This document shows positions 25,061-33,531 of a DNA stretch of 64,000 nucleotides, one piece after another. Made by a program: the position numbers and the translations under genes. The DNA is from Spirosoma oryzae (GTDB lineage: Bacteria; Bacteroidota; Bacteroidia; Cytophagales; Spirosomataceae), in assembly GCF_003002825.1 (NCBI RefSeq), contig NZ_PVTE01000003.1:248001-312000 (forward strand). The letters run 5' to 3'. Positions within the stretch are counted from its first letter, which is position 1, and each line of letters opens with the position of its first letter. Under the pieces are notes generated by a model. The model did no database searches. It saw nothing but the letters and a program-made list of their open reading frames with translations, and had not been told where the DNA came from.

Positions 25061-25765
25061 TTAGCCGTTGAATAGCCGTGCGACACCAAAGGCAGCTGCT
25101 GCGGCTGCGGCCCCGATCAGCGCGACTTTAATCGCTCCACTGACTGGCGGCTGGCCGGTAACTTTGGCTTTGAAGTATCCGAAGACAAACAGGCAGACAA
25201 GCGTCACTGCGCAGGAATACAGCAGTGCCTGATGCGGTTGAGCCACGAAAAAATAGGGGGCCAACGGCACCAGCCCACCGGCTACGTACGAAGCGCCAAT
25301 CGTGATGGCGCTCTGGGTTGCCCGGTTCGGATCAGGCTCGTCGAGACCCAGTTCATGCTTCATCATAAAGTCGATCCACTTGTCTTTGTCGTTGGCCAGT
25401 TCGTCGGCAACAGTCTGTTGCAACGCCGGACTGAGCCCCATCTCGGCAAACACAGCGCGCACTTCTTCTTTTTCCCGCTCGGGTACCGACTCGACTTCGG
25501 CCGCTTCCCGCCGACGTTCGGATTCGTAATGATCGACTTCGGTTCGACCGGCCAGATAACCACCCAGTCCCATGGCAATCGAACCGGCGACGATTTCGGC
25601 GATTCCGGCCGTGACAACCAGCGAGGAATTGGCAACGGCCCCACTCAACCCGGCCGCCAGCGCGAACGGCACGGTCAGGCCGTCGGACATACCGATAACA
25701 ACGTCGGCAATCATGGCCGAACTGCGTAGATGCTGTTCCTGATGCGCGGAAGTCCGGCCTGTCAT
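25061..25765 (-). CDS. VIT1/CCC1-family iron/manganese transporter
   Basis: A 234-residue membrane protein. The first helices carry VIGMSDGLTVPFALAAGLSG (about residues 23-42) and IAEIVAGSIAMGLGGYLAGR (about 55-74), both diagnostic for VIT/CCC1 transporters. A Glu/Arg-rich cytoplasmic metal-binding domain follows (about 75-150, ESERRREAAEVESVPEREKEEV). Three more helices close the protein. Family members move Fe2+ or Mn2+ out of the cytosol or into stores. It lies downstream of katG on the same strand, separated by a strong terminator-like hairpin. With katG and the Dps-like gene it suggests an iron/peroxide defence group. Confidence 0.92.
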   Translation of the reverse strand: MTGRTSAHQEQHLRSSAMIADVVIGMSDGLTVPFALAAGLSGAVANSSLVVTAGIAEIVAGSIAMGLGGYLAGRTEVDHYESERRREAAEVESVPEREKEEVRAVFAEMGLSPALQQTVADELANDKDKWIDFMMKHELGLDEPDPNRATQSAITIGASYVAGGLVPLAPYFFVAQPHQALLYSCAVTLVCLFVFGYFKAKVTGQPPVSGAIKVALIGAAAAAAAFGVARLFNG

Positions 25766-25832
25766 AGTAGCCTCTGTAAAGCGTGAATCAATACGGCGAG
25801 CGACAGGCCCGCCTACAGTCGTAAATATAAGT

Positions 25833-25876
25833 AAATCGGCTGCCCGACACCAGTGAAGGCACCGGACAGCCGATTT
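25833..25876 (-). terminator. Rho-independent terminator after katG
   Basis: Arms AAATCGGCTGCCCG (25833-25846) and CGGACAGCCGATTT (25863-25876) pair at 13 of 14 positions, with A/T-rich ends that give a short U-run in the minus transcript. It lies 20 bases after the katG stop. Confidence 0.7.
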
Positions 25877-25895
25877 GACTAAACAGCTACTGTGA

Positions 25896-28211
25896 TTACT
25901 CGTCTTTGACGTCGTAGCGGTCGAGCATCATCACCTTGTTCCAGGCGGCTACGAAATCGTGTACGAAGCGTTCCTGCGCATCGTCGGCCGCGTAGACTTC
26001 GGCGATGTTGCGCAACTGAGCGTTCGAGCCGAAGATCAGATCGCAGCGGGTGGCCGTGTATTTGGTGGCACCACCCTTCCGCTCCCGCACGTCGAACAGC
26101 ATCTCCTGCTGATCCTGCGGTACCCATTCGTAATCCATGCTGGTCAGCACCTGGAAGAAATCATTGGTAAGCTGACCGGGACGATCCGTAAACACGCCGT
26201 GCTTTGCATAATCGTAATTCTGTTCCAGCACGCGCAGCCCACCGACGAGCACCGTCCATTCGGGGGCCGTCAGCGTCAGCAGTTGAGCCCGGTCGAGGAA
26301 GATGCGCTCGGGCGGCACCCGGTAACCGACCTTGTCGTTGTGGTAGTTCTTGAACCCGTCCGATACCGGCTTGAGCCAGTTGAAACTTTCGACATCGGTC
26401 AGTTCCAGCGTCGTATCGACCCGGCCCGGCGTGAACGGAACGGTGACCGACACGCCCGCATCACGAGCCGCTTTTTCGACCGCCACGCAGCCACCCAGTA
26501 CGATCAGATCGGCCAGCGACACCTGCTTGTTACCCGACTGCTGGCTGTTGAACTCGCCCTTGATACCCCGCAGCGTTTGAATCACGTGGTTCAACTCGTC
26601 CGGCCGGTTCATTTCCCAGTTGTTCTGCGGTTCCAGCGCGATACGGGCTCCGTTGGCACCACCCCGCTTGTCGGAATGGCGGTAAACCGAAGCGGCCGAC
26701 CAGGCTGCCGATACCAGCGCCGACACGGTCAGGCCACTGTCGAGCAGGCGTTGTTTGAGCGTAGCTACATCACCTTCATCGATCAGGTCGTAATCGCGGT
26801 CGGGGCGCGGGTCCTGCCAGATCATGTCGTCGGCGGGCACTTCAGGACCCAGGTACCGTTCTTTCGGCCCCATGTCGCGGTGCGTCAACTTGTACCAGGC
26901 GCGTGAGAAAGCATCCGTGAAGTAGTCGAAGTCGGTCAGGAACTTCTCGCAGATCTTCCGGTATTCGGGGTCTACTTTAAGCGCGATGTCGGACGTCATC
27001 ATCATCAGGTCGTTTAGCTGACCGGGGATGTGGGCATCCGGCGTCTTCGGCGCATTTGGGTCAACGGGTGTCCACTGCGTCGCTCCGGCCGGGCTCTCGA
27101 CTTTCTTCCACTCGTGGCCAAGCAGGTTTTCGAGATACGAATTATCCCACCGGGTAGGGTTCTGTGTCCACGATCCCTCGATACCGTTGGTCATGGTATT
27201 GGCCCCGTTACCCGATCCGACCGGGTTGTGCCAGCCGAAGCCCTGCGCATGGATGGGCGCGGCTTCCGGTGCGGCCCCGATCTTATCCGGTTTTACCATG
27301 CCGTGGCTTTTACCGAAGGCGTGACCACCGGCGATCAACGCCACGGTTTCTTCATCGCCCATGGCCATCCGGGCAAACGATTCGCGGATTTCACGGGCCG
27401 AATCGTGCGGGTCACCGTTGTTGGCCGGTCCTTCCGGGTTCACGTAGATCAGCGCCTGATGGCTGGCCCCCAGCGGGTTTTCCAGATCGAAATAAGCTTC
27501 CTTCGGATTGCCGTGCCAGCGGAGATTATTGTTCACCATCTCGTCCGGATGGCCCTTGTGATGCGTCGAGGCCGGTACCTGGTCGACGGGTTTACCGCCC
27601 CAGAATTCGGGGCCCCAGTAGGTACTGCGGTCGGGCTCCCACGCGTCCCGGCGACCACCGCCGAAACCAAAGGTCGGGAAGTCCATGATCTCCAGCGCGC
27701 AGTTGCCCGCCAGCACGATCAGATCCGCCCACGACAGTGCCGAACCGTACTTTTTCTTGATGGGCCACAGCAACCGGCGCGACTTGTCGGTGTTACCGTT
27801 GTCCCACCACGAGTTGATGGGGGCAAACCGCTGCATGGCCTGCCCGGCCCCACCCCGCCCGTCGGCAATCCGGTACGTACCCGCCGAGTGCCACGCCATC
27901 CGAATCATCTGTGGTCCGTAATTGGCGTAGTCGGCCGGCCACCAGTCTTTCGAATCGACCAGCAGTTCTTTGATATCCTGCTTGAGCTGTGGGAAGTCGA
28001 TCTTGTTGAACAATTCTTTGTAGTTCTCATCGCTCAGCGGATTAGCAGCAGGCTGTTCCTGGTGCAGCAATTCAACCTGCAACCGGTTGGGCCACCAATC
28101 GTCGTTCTGCGGGGCCGTACCGATGGCACCACCGATACGGGTTCCTCTAAAGGGACATTCGCCAAACCCTTCCGGGATGTTAAACCCTTCCGGGATGTTC
28201 ATGGATTTCAT
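25896..28211 (-). CDS. katG: Catalase-peroxidase
   Basis: A 771-residue bifunctional heme catalase-peroxidase of usual family length, made of two related peroxidase halves. The distal heme site [12 protein letters not shown] (about residues 103-114) supplies Arg, the adduct Trp and His. The adduct Tyr lies in LIYVNPEGP (about 235) and the adduct Met in ARMAMGDEE (about 264). The proximal His lies in [14 protein letters not shown] (about 280). No signal peptide, so it is cytoplasmic. The N-terminus contains a direct duplication (NIPEGF twice) encoded by an 18-base tandem repeat. It follows the Dps-like gene by 128 bases including a hairpin, suggesting a stress-induced group. Probably under peroxide control, though no OxyR or PerR box was recognised. 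Confidence 0.97.
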   Translation of the reverse strand: MKSMNIPEGFNIPEGFGECPFRGTRIGGAIGTAPQNDDWWPNRLQVELLHQEQPAANPLSDENYKELFNKIDFPQLKQDIKELLVDSKDWWPADYANYGPQMIRMAWHSAGTYRIADGRGGAGQAMQRFAPINSWWDNGNTDKSRRLLWPIKKKYGSALSWADLIVLAGNCALEIMDFPTFGFGGGRRDAWEPDRSTYWGPEFWGGKPVDQVPASTHHKGHPDEMVNNNLRWHGNPKEAYFDLENPLGASHQALIYVNPEGPANNGDPHDSAREIRESFARMAMGDEETVALIAGGHAFGKSHGMVKPDKIGAAPEAAPIHAQGFGWHNPVGSGNGANTMTNGIEGSWTQNPTRWDNSYLENLLGHEWKKVESPAGATQWTPVDPNAPKTPDAHIPGQLNDLMMMTSDIALKVDPEYRKICEKFLTDFDYFTDAFSRAWYKLTHRDMGPKERYLGPEVPADDMIWQDPRPDRDYDLIDEGDVATLKQRLLDSGLTVSALVSAAWSAASVYRHSDKRGGANGARIALEPQNNWEMNRPDELNHVIQTLRGIKGEFNSQQSGNKQVSLADLIVLGGCVAVEKAARDAGVSVTVPFTPGRVDTTLELTDVESFNWLKPVSDGFKNYHNDKVGYRVPPERIFLDRAQLLTLTAPEWTVLVGGLRVLEQNYDYAKHGVFTDRPGQLTNDFFQVLTSMDYEWVPQDQQEMLFDVRERKGGATKYTATRCDLIFGSNAQLRNIAEVYAADDAQERFVHDFVAAWNKVMMLDRYDVKDE

Positions 28212-28274
28212 AATTGATTGTCGAAATTAAGTGTGATGCCTTTTAACAGGCTAAAACTGGCCTGGTCCGTAACC

Positions 28275-28322
28275 GGCGGTTGCCGATCGGTCCAGGTAGA
28301 CCCAGTCCGATCGGCAACCGCC
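28275..28322 (-). terminator. Perfect stem-loop between dps-like gene and katG
   Basis: Arms GGCGGTTGCCGATCGG (28275-28290) and its exact complement (28307-28322) enclose a 16-base loop. It lies 18 bases after the Dps-like stop codon. No long T-run follows on the minus strand, so attenuation or transcript protection is as likely as termination. Confidence 0.6.
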
Positions 28323-28339
28323 CGAAGAAACGGCAGTGG

Positions 28340-29011
28340 CTACTGCATATGTACCCGGAATTGCCAAACTTGTTTGTCCAATTCGTAACTCAGGTCCTGA
28401 AACTTATTAGATGTAACCTCATCACCGTTCTTCCCGGTGCTGTCGATCCGCGTCCGTATCCGTTTGGCGATGGTGTAGATACGCTCGGTCATCAGGTCCA
28501 GCACCTGCCGGTCCGACAACGGACCTCCCGGAAACTGGGGCAGATTTGCCGACTGCACCACCGTCGACGTCCGCCCATCGGCCGACATACCAATCTGCAA
28601 CTGCCGTTCAGCCAGCAGGTCGGCATACTTCAGGTACAGGTCCGCGTATTCCTGCAGATTTTCGTGCAACGGGAAATAGAGCGGTCCGCGCAGGTTCCAG
28701 TGCGATTGTTTGGCATCGTGGTAGAGTTCGAGCAGTTCGACCACGCTGGCTTGCAGGTCAGCGTTGATAGCCGCCCGCTTGTCGGCTTCCAGCGGAATCC
28801 AGGCGTCGGCCCGCTCATTGCGGTAGTTCCCGAGCTGCGAGTTGGTTGGCTGGGTCGATTCGGTGGTTGTAGCTGGCCGGTTCTGGCTAGCGTCACCAGC
28901 CCGGCGCGTTTGTGCCATGGCAGGCTGCATCAGGAATGGCAGCACACAAAGGCTACCGGCGATGCATAGTTTCAGCGTGTTACGCGTATTCATGTTTGTT
29001 TGCGACTTCAT
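28340..29011 (-). CDS. Dps/ferritin-like protein with an export signal
   Basis: A 223-residue protein. Residues about 35-75 are a Ser/Thr/Asn-rich linker, and about 80-223 form a four-helix Dps domain. The ferroxidase signature is present: His-Trp-Asn in QSHWNLRGPLYFPLHENL (about 112-129), the second His there, then Asp and Glu in KYADLLAER about 15 residues on. The unusual part is the N-terminus, a convincing signal peptide (LKLCIAGSLCVLPFLMQPAMA then QT). Ordinary Dps is cytoplasmic and binds DNA. An exported form would store or oxidise iron in the periplasm. The start could instead be ATG 28993 (MNTRNTLKLC), which makes a tidier signal. Next to katG and upstream of a VIT transporter gene, on the same strand. 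Confidence 0.88.
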   Translation of the reverse strand: MKSQTNMNTRNTLKLCIAGSLCVLPFLMQPAMAQTRRAGDASQNRPATTTESTQPTNSQLGNYRNERADAWIPLEADKRAAINADLQASVVELLELYHDAKQSHWNLRGPLYFPLHENLQEYADLYLKYADLLAERQLQIGMSADGRTSTVVQSANLPQFPGGPLSDRQVLDLMTERIYTIAKRIRTRIDSTGKNGDEVTSNKFQDLSYELDKQVWQFRVHMQ

Positions 29012-29071
29012 TGTACTTACTTGTTAAACAATAGGTTATACTTAAAAAACTGGGTATTCATCGGATTTTCA

Positions 29072-29539
29072 CTACGGAGCAGGCTGCGCAACAGCCTGTT
29101 CGCTATCCAACTCCCGGTGCATGATTAGCCCACCCAACCGGCCGACGTTCGCCATCAGACCAAACGTGACCAGTGCACTAACGAGAACGACGGCGGGCAG
29201 CAGTCGCCAATCCCGGGCACGCTGCCATACCAACGCCAGCAGCGACAGGCCACCCGTCAGGTACATGCCGATGTTTGCCAGATCGGCGGCTTCCTCATGG
29301 GCGTGCAGCCGGGCCCGGTCGAGCGCCTTGATCGACGCCAGATAGTGTTCGGCGGCTTCGCCCGTCTGATCGGTAATCGCCGTGGCCACGCTGACCAGCA
29401 CGAACAGACCAAAACTGAGCTGAACGATGGCGTTGTTTCGACGAAACAGGCCATAGCCCAGTACCAGGGTGGCCATCAGACTACCGATTATTGGCACGTG
29501 GTTTACCAGCAGGTGCCAATGAGCGCCATTGAGTTGCAT
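29072..29539 (-). CDS. Small four-helix membrane protein
   Basis: A 155-residue protein with four hydrophobic helices (about 10-30, 37-57, 88-105, 112-133). Features are HWHLLVNHVPIIGS near the N-terminus, LHAHEEAADLANIGMY in the middle and a Gly-rich final helix (ANVGRLGGLIMHRE). The His residues near membrane ends could bind heme or metal, but I do not recognise a named family. It is the first gene of a minus-strand group followed by the Dps-like gene (60-base gap), katG and the VIT transporter. Proteins like this are common as unnamed membrane proteins in Bacteroidota. Confidence 0.75.
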   Translation of the reverse strand: MQLNGAHWHLLVNHVPIIGSLMATLVLGYGLFRRNNAIVQLSFGLFVLVSVATAITDQTGEAAEHYLASIKALDRARLHAHEEAADLANIGMYLTGGLSLLALVWQRARDWRLLPAVVLVSALVTFGLMANVGRLGGLIMHRELDSEQAVAQPAP

Positions 29540-29740
29540 ACTACTGTGAGTGATGAATTAGCGGTAATCGACTACATTATGCGGCCACTGTACCCGTTGC
29601 CGGGTAGCCGACGATGGACCACCGATCGGCCCGACGTTTTTTTGCAGTTTCTTACAATGCCGTGGCCAGCGCCCGAAGATCGGCTCGTTACCATCGACGA
29701 GACTTGCGTGGAGTTCCGCAGTAGGCGGCCGAACGGCCAG

Positions 29741-30127
29741 CTAATACTGTGGCGGGTTAATCAGCGCGAAGACGGCGAGGAATGCGTACAGATCCGCCTT
29801 CCAGAAGAAAGTAGCCTTCATCTGATAGCCAAGCTGGTGAATGCCAGGCACGGCCAATAGCAGCCCCGTTGGCAGGTAGCTGGTAACGGAATGACTATGA
29901 GCGGGCAAGTTGCGATGACTGTGGTTAGGCCGTTTCTGATGGGCCGAATCAGCACCATAGTGCATCGACAGGAACTTGACGAACGAGAGATGTGCGTCCA
30001 GCTTTTTGTGTTCCTGATAATGTTCCATCAAATCACCTAAGTGGGCCGACTGGTCAATACCAAAACCGGGCAGCAGACTACCGCCCAGTATCCAGCACGC
30101 CAGAAAAAATGCCACAATCGGTTTCAT
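29741..30127 (-). CDS. Small exported His-rich protein (metal-locus type)
   Basis: A 128-residue protein from the ATG at 30127 (MKPIVAFFLACWILGGSLLPG), whose first 22 residues form a signal peptide or anchor. A conserved-looking block DLMEHYQEHKKLDAHLSFVKFLSMHYG (described in two halves, about 34-60) is followed by a His-rich stretch HQKRPNHSHRNLPAHSHS (about 65-82) and a C-terminal Phe-rich segment ending INPPQY. From memory, small proteins with this layout accompany CusA/CzcA-type heavy-metal efflux genes in Bacteroidota; none is present here. A role in periplasmic metal binding is inferred. The region 29540-29740 shows no gene I can support. Confidence 0.65.
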   Translation of the reverse strand: MKPIVAFFLACWILGGSLLPGFGIDQSAHLGDLMEHYQEHKKLDAHLSFVKFLSMHYGADSAHQKRPNHSHRNLPAHSHSVTSYLPTGLLLAVPGIHQLGYQMKATFFWKADLYAFLAVFALINPPQY

Positions 30128-30340
30128 GCGTATCACAACGTTATGCTACTAACCGACAGTTAACCACGAAGTTTTCGGCTTGTCACCGTTTCCCCTAATT
30201 TAGAGTGAATCTAACTGTCCCAACGACAAACTAGATTACTCATTTGTGACAGACCGCGCGCCGTTTCCAGGCTTAACGGTTCCGTGTATACGCTCGGCAA
30301 ACGTACTGAAGTCAGACCAACAGACACCCATAAACCCGCT

Positions 30341-30394
30341 CCGCAGCAACGCCCCCGCAACAGTATCGATACCGATGCGGGGGCGTTGCTGCGG
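30341..30394. repeat. Perfect 19-base inverted repeat
   Basis: CCGCAGCAACGCCCCCGCA (30341-30359) and its exact complement (30376-30394) flank a 16-base spacer. It lies 33 bases beyond the stop of the reductase at 30427-31290. Neither side has a T-run, so it may be a dispersed element or a Rho-dependent end. Confidence 0.7.
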
Positions 30395-30426
30395 GGGTCG
30401 ACGAAAACAGCAAACGAATCGATTCC

Positions 30427-31290
30427 TCAATACCCGAATACCGACTTCAATCCGTCAGTTAGCCCGGTTGGTTTGCGACCGAGCAACGTTTCGAGATCGG
30501 TCGTTACCGAATCTTCCTGTCCGTTGGCGATGTCCGTAATAAAGCCAGTGATGCGCCGGGCCATTACGTCGGACAAACCACGCGCCTGTAGCTGCGCCGT
30601 AAACGCGGCTGGCTCCACCGGAGTGTACGTAACCGACTTACCCGACAGGTCGGTAAGCGCATTCGCTATATCGGCGAAAGAATAGGATGCACCACCGGTG
30701 AGCTGGTACGTCACATTACCTGCCGACGGACGGGCCAGGGCGTTTGCCATCGCTTCGCCCAGTTCGCTCCGCAGGGCCAGTGCTACGCGTCCCTGCCCGG
30801 CTGGCAAAACGATACCCCGCCCGAACACAGCATCACCACCGACAAACTGCGGAATGGCGTCCATGTACAGACTATTGCGAAACAGCGTATACGGCAGGCC
30901 GCTGGCTTTGATATAGTCTTCTGTCTGGAAGTGAGCATGCATCAGTTGGTTGACCAGCGTATAGCGATCGTTCAGCTCCCGGCTGGTGTAGGCAATCCGC
31001 CTGACACCGGCCCGTTTCGCTGCGTCGATCACGTTCCGGTGCTGTTGCACACGCTTCTCTTCGTCGGTACCCGCGATCAGCAGGACCGTTTCGATGCCTT
31101 CCATCGCCCGGTCGAGCGACGCCGGCTCGTCGTACGTGCCGACGCGCAGGCTTATCCCCTGCTCATGCAGTTGCATGGCTTTCTCCGCATCCCGCACGAA
31201 AGCGGCTAGCTGATCAGGAAACGCTCGTATTTGTAATTGCCTCATGACGGCCCCGCCGAGTTGGCCGGTGGCTCCGGTTACCAGGATCAT
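30427..31290 (-). CDS. NmrA/QOR2-like NAD(P)H-dependent reductase
   Basis: A 287-residue Rossmann-fold protein starting MILVTGATGQLGGAVMRQL, with the complete GATGxxG motif (about residues 6-12). DAEKA after the second strand suggests NADPH binding. The body shows VLLIAGTDEEKRVQQHRNVI (about 70-90), RRIAYTSREL (about 98) and LPYTLFRNSLYMD (about 131), as in E. coli QOR2 and related triphenylmethane reductases, which reduce quinones or dyes. A second, more distant NmrA-like protein is at 24048-24941. Monocistronic by appearance. Confidence 0.88.
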   Translation of the reverse strand: MILVTGATGQLGGAVMRQLQIRAFPDQLAAFVRDAEKAMQLHEQGISLRVGTYDEPASLDRAMEGIETVLLIAGTDEEKRVQQHRNVIDAAKRAGVRRIAYTSRELNDRYTLVNQLMHAHFQTEDYIKASGLPYTLFRNSLYMDAIPQFVGGDAVFGRGIVLPAGQGRVALALRSELGEAMANALARPSAGNVTYQLTGGASYSFADIANALTDLSGKSVTYTPVEPAAFTAQLQARGLSDVMARRITGFITDIANGQEDSVTTDLETLLGRKPTGLTDGLKSVFGY

Positions 31291-31747
31291 AGTTCAGTTG
31301 GTTTGTGCTAGACAAAGGTCCTTTCTTGTCGACCAACAGACGTAGCCGGATATACGATTATCGTAGCCAGATCCGCGAACTATCTCGTAACGATTGACTT
31401 ATCGCCCTGTTCAGGCTGTTTATATATGAGAAGCAGGAGAGGTTTCACCCACAAATGGACAGCATAGACGGGTCGGCAGACACAGCTTCAGTTACCCGAC
31501 AGCACTATTGACGAAATAAAATAAGTCTATTCGACCTTTACAACTCAGTACTAAGCCCTATCTTCTTAGATTGCTCGTGTATGCAATTCAGCCTGACTAT
31601 ACATACCACCAGGCTACTAACCTCTACCATGAAATACTCTTACTAAAATTAACGTCTGTTACTTTCGGTCGCTTAAACCTGTCCATCGGTACCGAGCTCC
31701 TACTTCAATACTCGATCAACCATATAACGCACATTGCTAAATTCTTT
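31291..31747. other. Intergenic region before the A/T-rich thioredoxin gene
   Basis: No supported gene. The downstream open frame extends back to 31571, but those 59 codons look non-coding and would bury the signal peptide. Base composition becomes A/T-rich from about 31500. Confidence 0.5.
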
Positions 31748-33172
31748 ATGCCCCTCTTCGTATTTATACTATGCTCCTCTATTTTCTGCTATGCTCATGC
31801 TGAGCAGACTAGGCTAACTCAACTAAGTACAGAACAACATAGCGAATTAACTATTAACAAAGAAGCGCCCGACTCAACGACGCTCGTTTTCGACAAAAAG
31901 CATAAAAGATCAGATTTTTTTTATTATCAAGATTACTATGATGAAGTATCTGCTCCATTTGATTTAAATGGCAAAAGCACGACCTTTCGTTTTCTATTTG
32001 ATAAAGATGTCACGTTATTTATTGTAAGAGATGACGGTACAAGTTCATGCACAATTCATCCGGGCGAAACTATTCATATAGCATCAAGTAGGGAATATGG
32101 TATAGAAAAGAAAGGTGATAGAACAAGAAGTAATGAGTTAAATTTTATTTCTTCGTTAAACAGAAGTATTGGTACAGAGTTAGAAGGTTTTTACGCATAC
32201 AAACCCTCAATAAACCAGAAAACGACGCAGATTATTAGTTCTGCAACTGAACTCTACCAAAAAAGGATTGCCTATTTAGAAAAATACATGAAGATTAATA
32301 CACTTAGCACTGCATTTGAGCGAGCGATCAGAAATAAGCTATATTCAGTTTATTATAATGACGTAACGTCGCTATACGCTAGAGGAGCCAAGCCACTTGA
32401 CCAGCCGATAGAAAATTTCATAGAACGTGAGCGAAGCAAACCTATTGACACTAGTCAGGTAGACGATAGCGCATTGAACCACACTCAGTACTTAGCGTTG
32501 AAAAGGAACAAGGCTAAACCGACTCTGTCAACTATGTTTGAGATTGCATCCAAGGAATTCAGTGGAAAAACGCGTGACAGGGCATTGTACAGCATCGTTC
32601 GGCTAGCATTCAAAGACAAGACTGACTCGTTACTCCGATTGACAGAGCGCTTTCAATCAATCGCCACAGATGACTACCTAAAAAGATATGCCCAAGAGAA
32701 TTTTGCGTTAACTACACTTTCCGAAGCGACAAAAGATTATAGTCAAAGCGAATTAGTCTCTCCCGATGGTCGCATTCTTACTTGGTCTGATTTTATTTCT
32801 TCAAAGAAAGATACGGTTGTATACGTAGATTTTTGGGCTAGCTGGTGTGCCCCTTGTATTGCTGAAATGCCCAACTCTTATAAACTAAGAGAGACGTTTA
32901 AGGGCAAAAAAATTTCTTTTGTGTATATATCGATCGATGACATTAATACCTCGTGGAAAAATTCGTTAAGTAGCGTTGGGCTTATACCGTATAAGACTAA
33001 CAATTACAGAATGCGTCTAGGAAGTAAGTCCAAACTAAAAGAATCATTGACGATTTCAATGATTCCTAGGTATATGGTCATTGGTATGGATGGTAAAATA
33101 GAAATCAATAATGCAACCCGCCCCTCAGACCCTGCAACGGCTCGTATACTAACCATACTTTTGAAAGAATAA
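31748..33172 (+). CDS. TlpA-type thioredoxin-fold protein with long N-terminal region, A/T-rich
   Basis: A 474-residue protein from the ATG at 31748 (MPLFVFILCSSIFCYAHAEQ), which yields a signal-peptide-like start, although it lacks the usual basic residues. The N-terminal 330 residues form an unrecognised region: a beta-rich part (about 45-100) then a helical part. The C-terminal thioredoxin domain (about 335-474) carries WCAPC in YVDFWASWCAPCIAEMP (about 363) and the cis-Pro in TISMIPRYMV. Fusions of this kind in Bacteroidota reduce disulfides or aid cytochrome maturation in the periplasm. Codon use is clearly more A/T-rich than in the neighbours, suggesting separate origin. No partner gene. 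Confidence 0.8.
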   Translation: MPLFVFILCSSIFCYAHAEQTRLTQLSTEQHSELTINKEAPDSTTLVFDKKHKRSDFFYYQDYYDEVSAPFDLNGKSTTFRFLFDKDVTLFIVRDDGTSSCTIHPGETIHIASSREYGIEKKGDRTRSNELNFISSLNRSIGTELEGFYAYKPSINQKTTQIISSATELYQKRIAYLEKYMKINTLSTAFERAIRNKLYSVYYNDVTSLYARGAKPLDQPIENFIERERSKPIDTSQVDDSALNHTQYLALKRNKAKPTLSTMFEIASKEFSGKTRDRALYSIVRLAFKDKTDSLLRLTERFQSIATDDYLKRYAQENFALTTLSEATKDYSQSELVSPDGRILTWSDFISSKKDTVVYVDFWASWCAPCIAEMPNSYKLRETFKGKKISFVYISIDDINTSWKNSLSSVGLIPYKTNNYRMRLGSKSKLKESLTISMIPRYMVIGMDGKIEINNATRPSDPATARILTILLKE

Positions 33173-33314
33173 TATGTTAGGTCTTGGAAGTTCATTTAAC
33201 AACGTGCCACAGTAAACGCTTCTTACGCGCTACAAATACTGGGACTTGTTAATCGAGAACAGGTTATTTCTCCCCACGAATTACCACAATATAAATCAAT
33301 TTCTTCTTATTAAT

Positions 33315-33357
33315 AAAAAGCCTGAATTTTGACTTCCCTTACAGGCCTTTTGTTTCT
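33315..33357 (+). terminator. Probable terminator downstream of the thioredoxin gene
   Basis: AAAAAGCCTG and CAGGCCTTTTGTTT pair around a loop of about 18 bases, with a one-base bulge and a T-rich end. It lies 143 bases after the stop. The remaining 33173-33531 stretch shows no gene. Confidence 0.55.
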
Positions 33358-33531
33358 TCAAGGACCACTGTGGTCAGTTTTTCTAAGTTGGTACACACCT
33401 GACTTCCGAGCTTCGCTTTAGATGGATTCAAGCCCATTCTGTTCGGCTTCTTACTGACGAAAACAGCTTTTCGCGTACTCTTACGCAACCGCCAAGACTG
33501 ATTCATTTACCATATCGAAAATAAGCTTCAG

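Noticed and set aside
27030-28217. 395-codon plus-strand frame opposite katG
   Set aside because: Mirror of a highly conserved catalase-peroxidase gene; the translation shows no recognisable fold.
29297-29860. 187-codon plus-strand frame across 29297-29860
   Set aside because: Its first half is antisense to the four-helix membrane protein gene and its end is antisense to the His-rich protein gene; both minus-strand products look more protein-like.
31571-31747. 59-codon N-terminal extension of the A/T-rich thioredoxin protein
   Set aside because: It would place the signal peptide inside the protein and its composition does not look coding.
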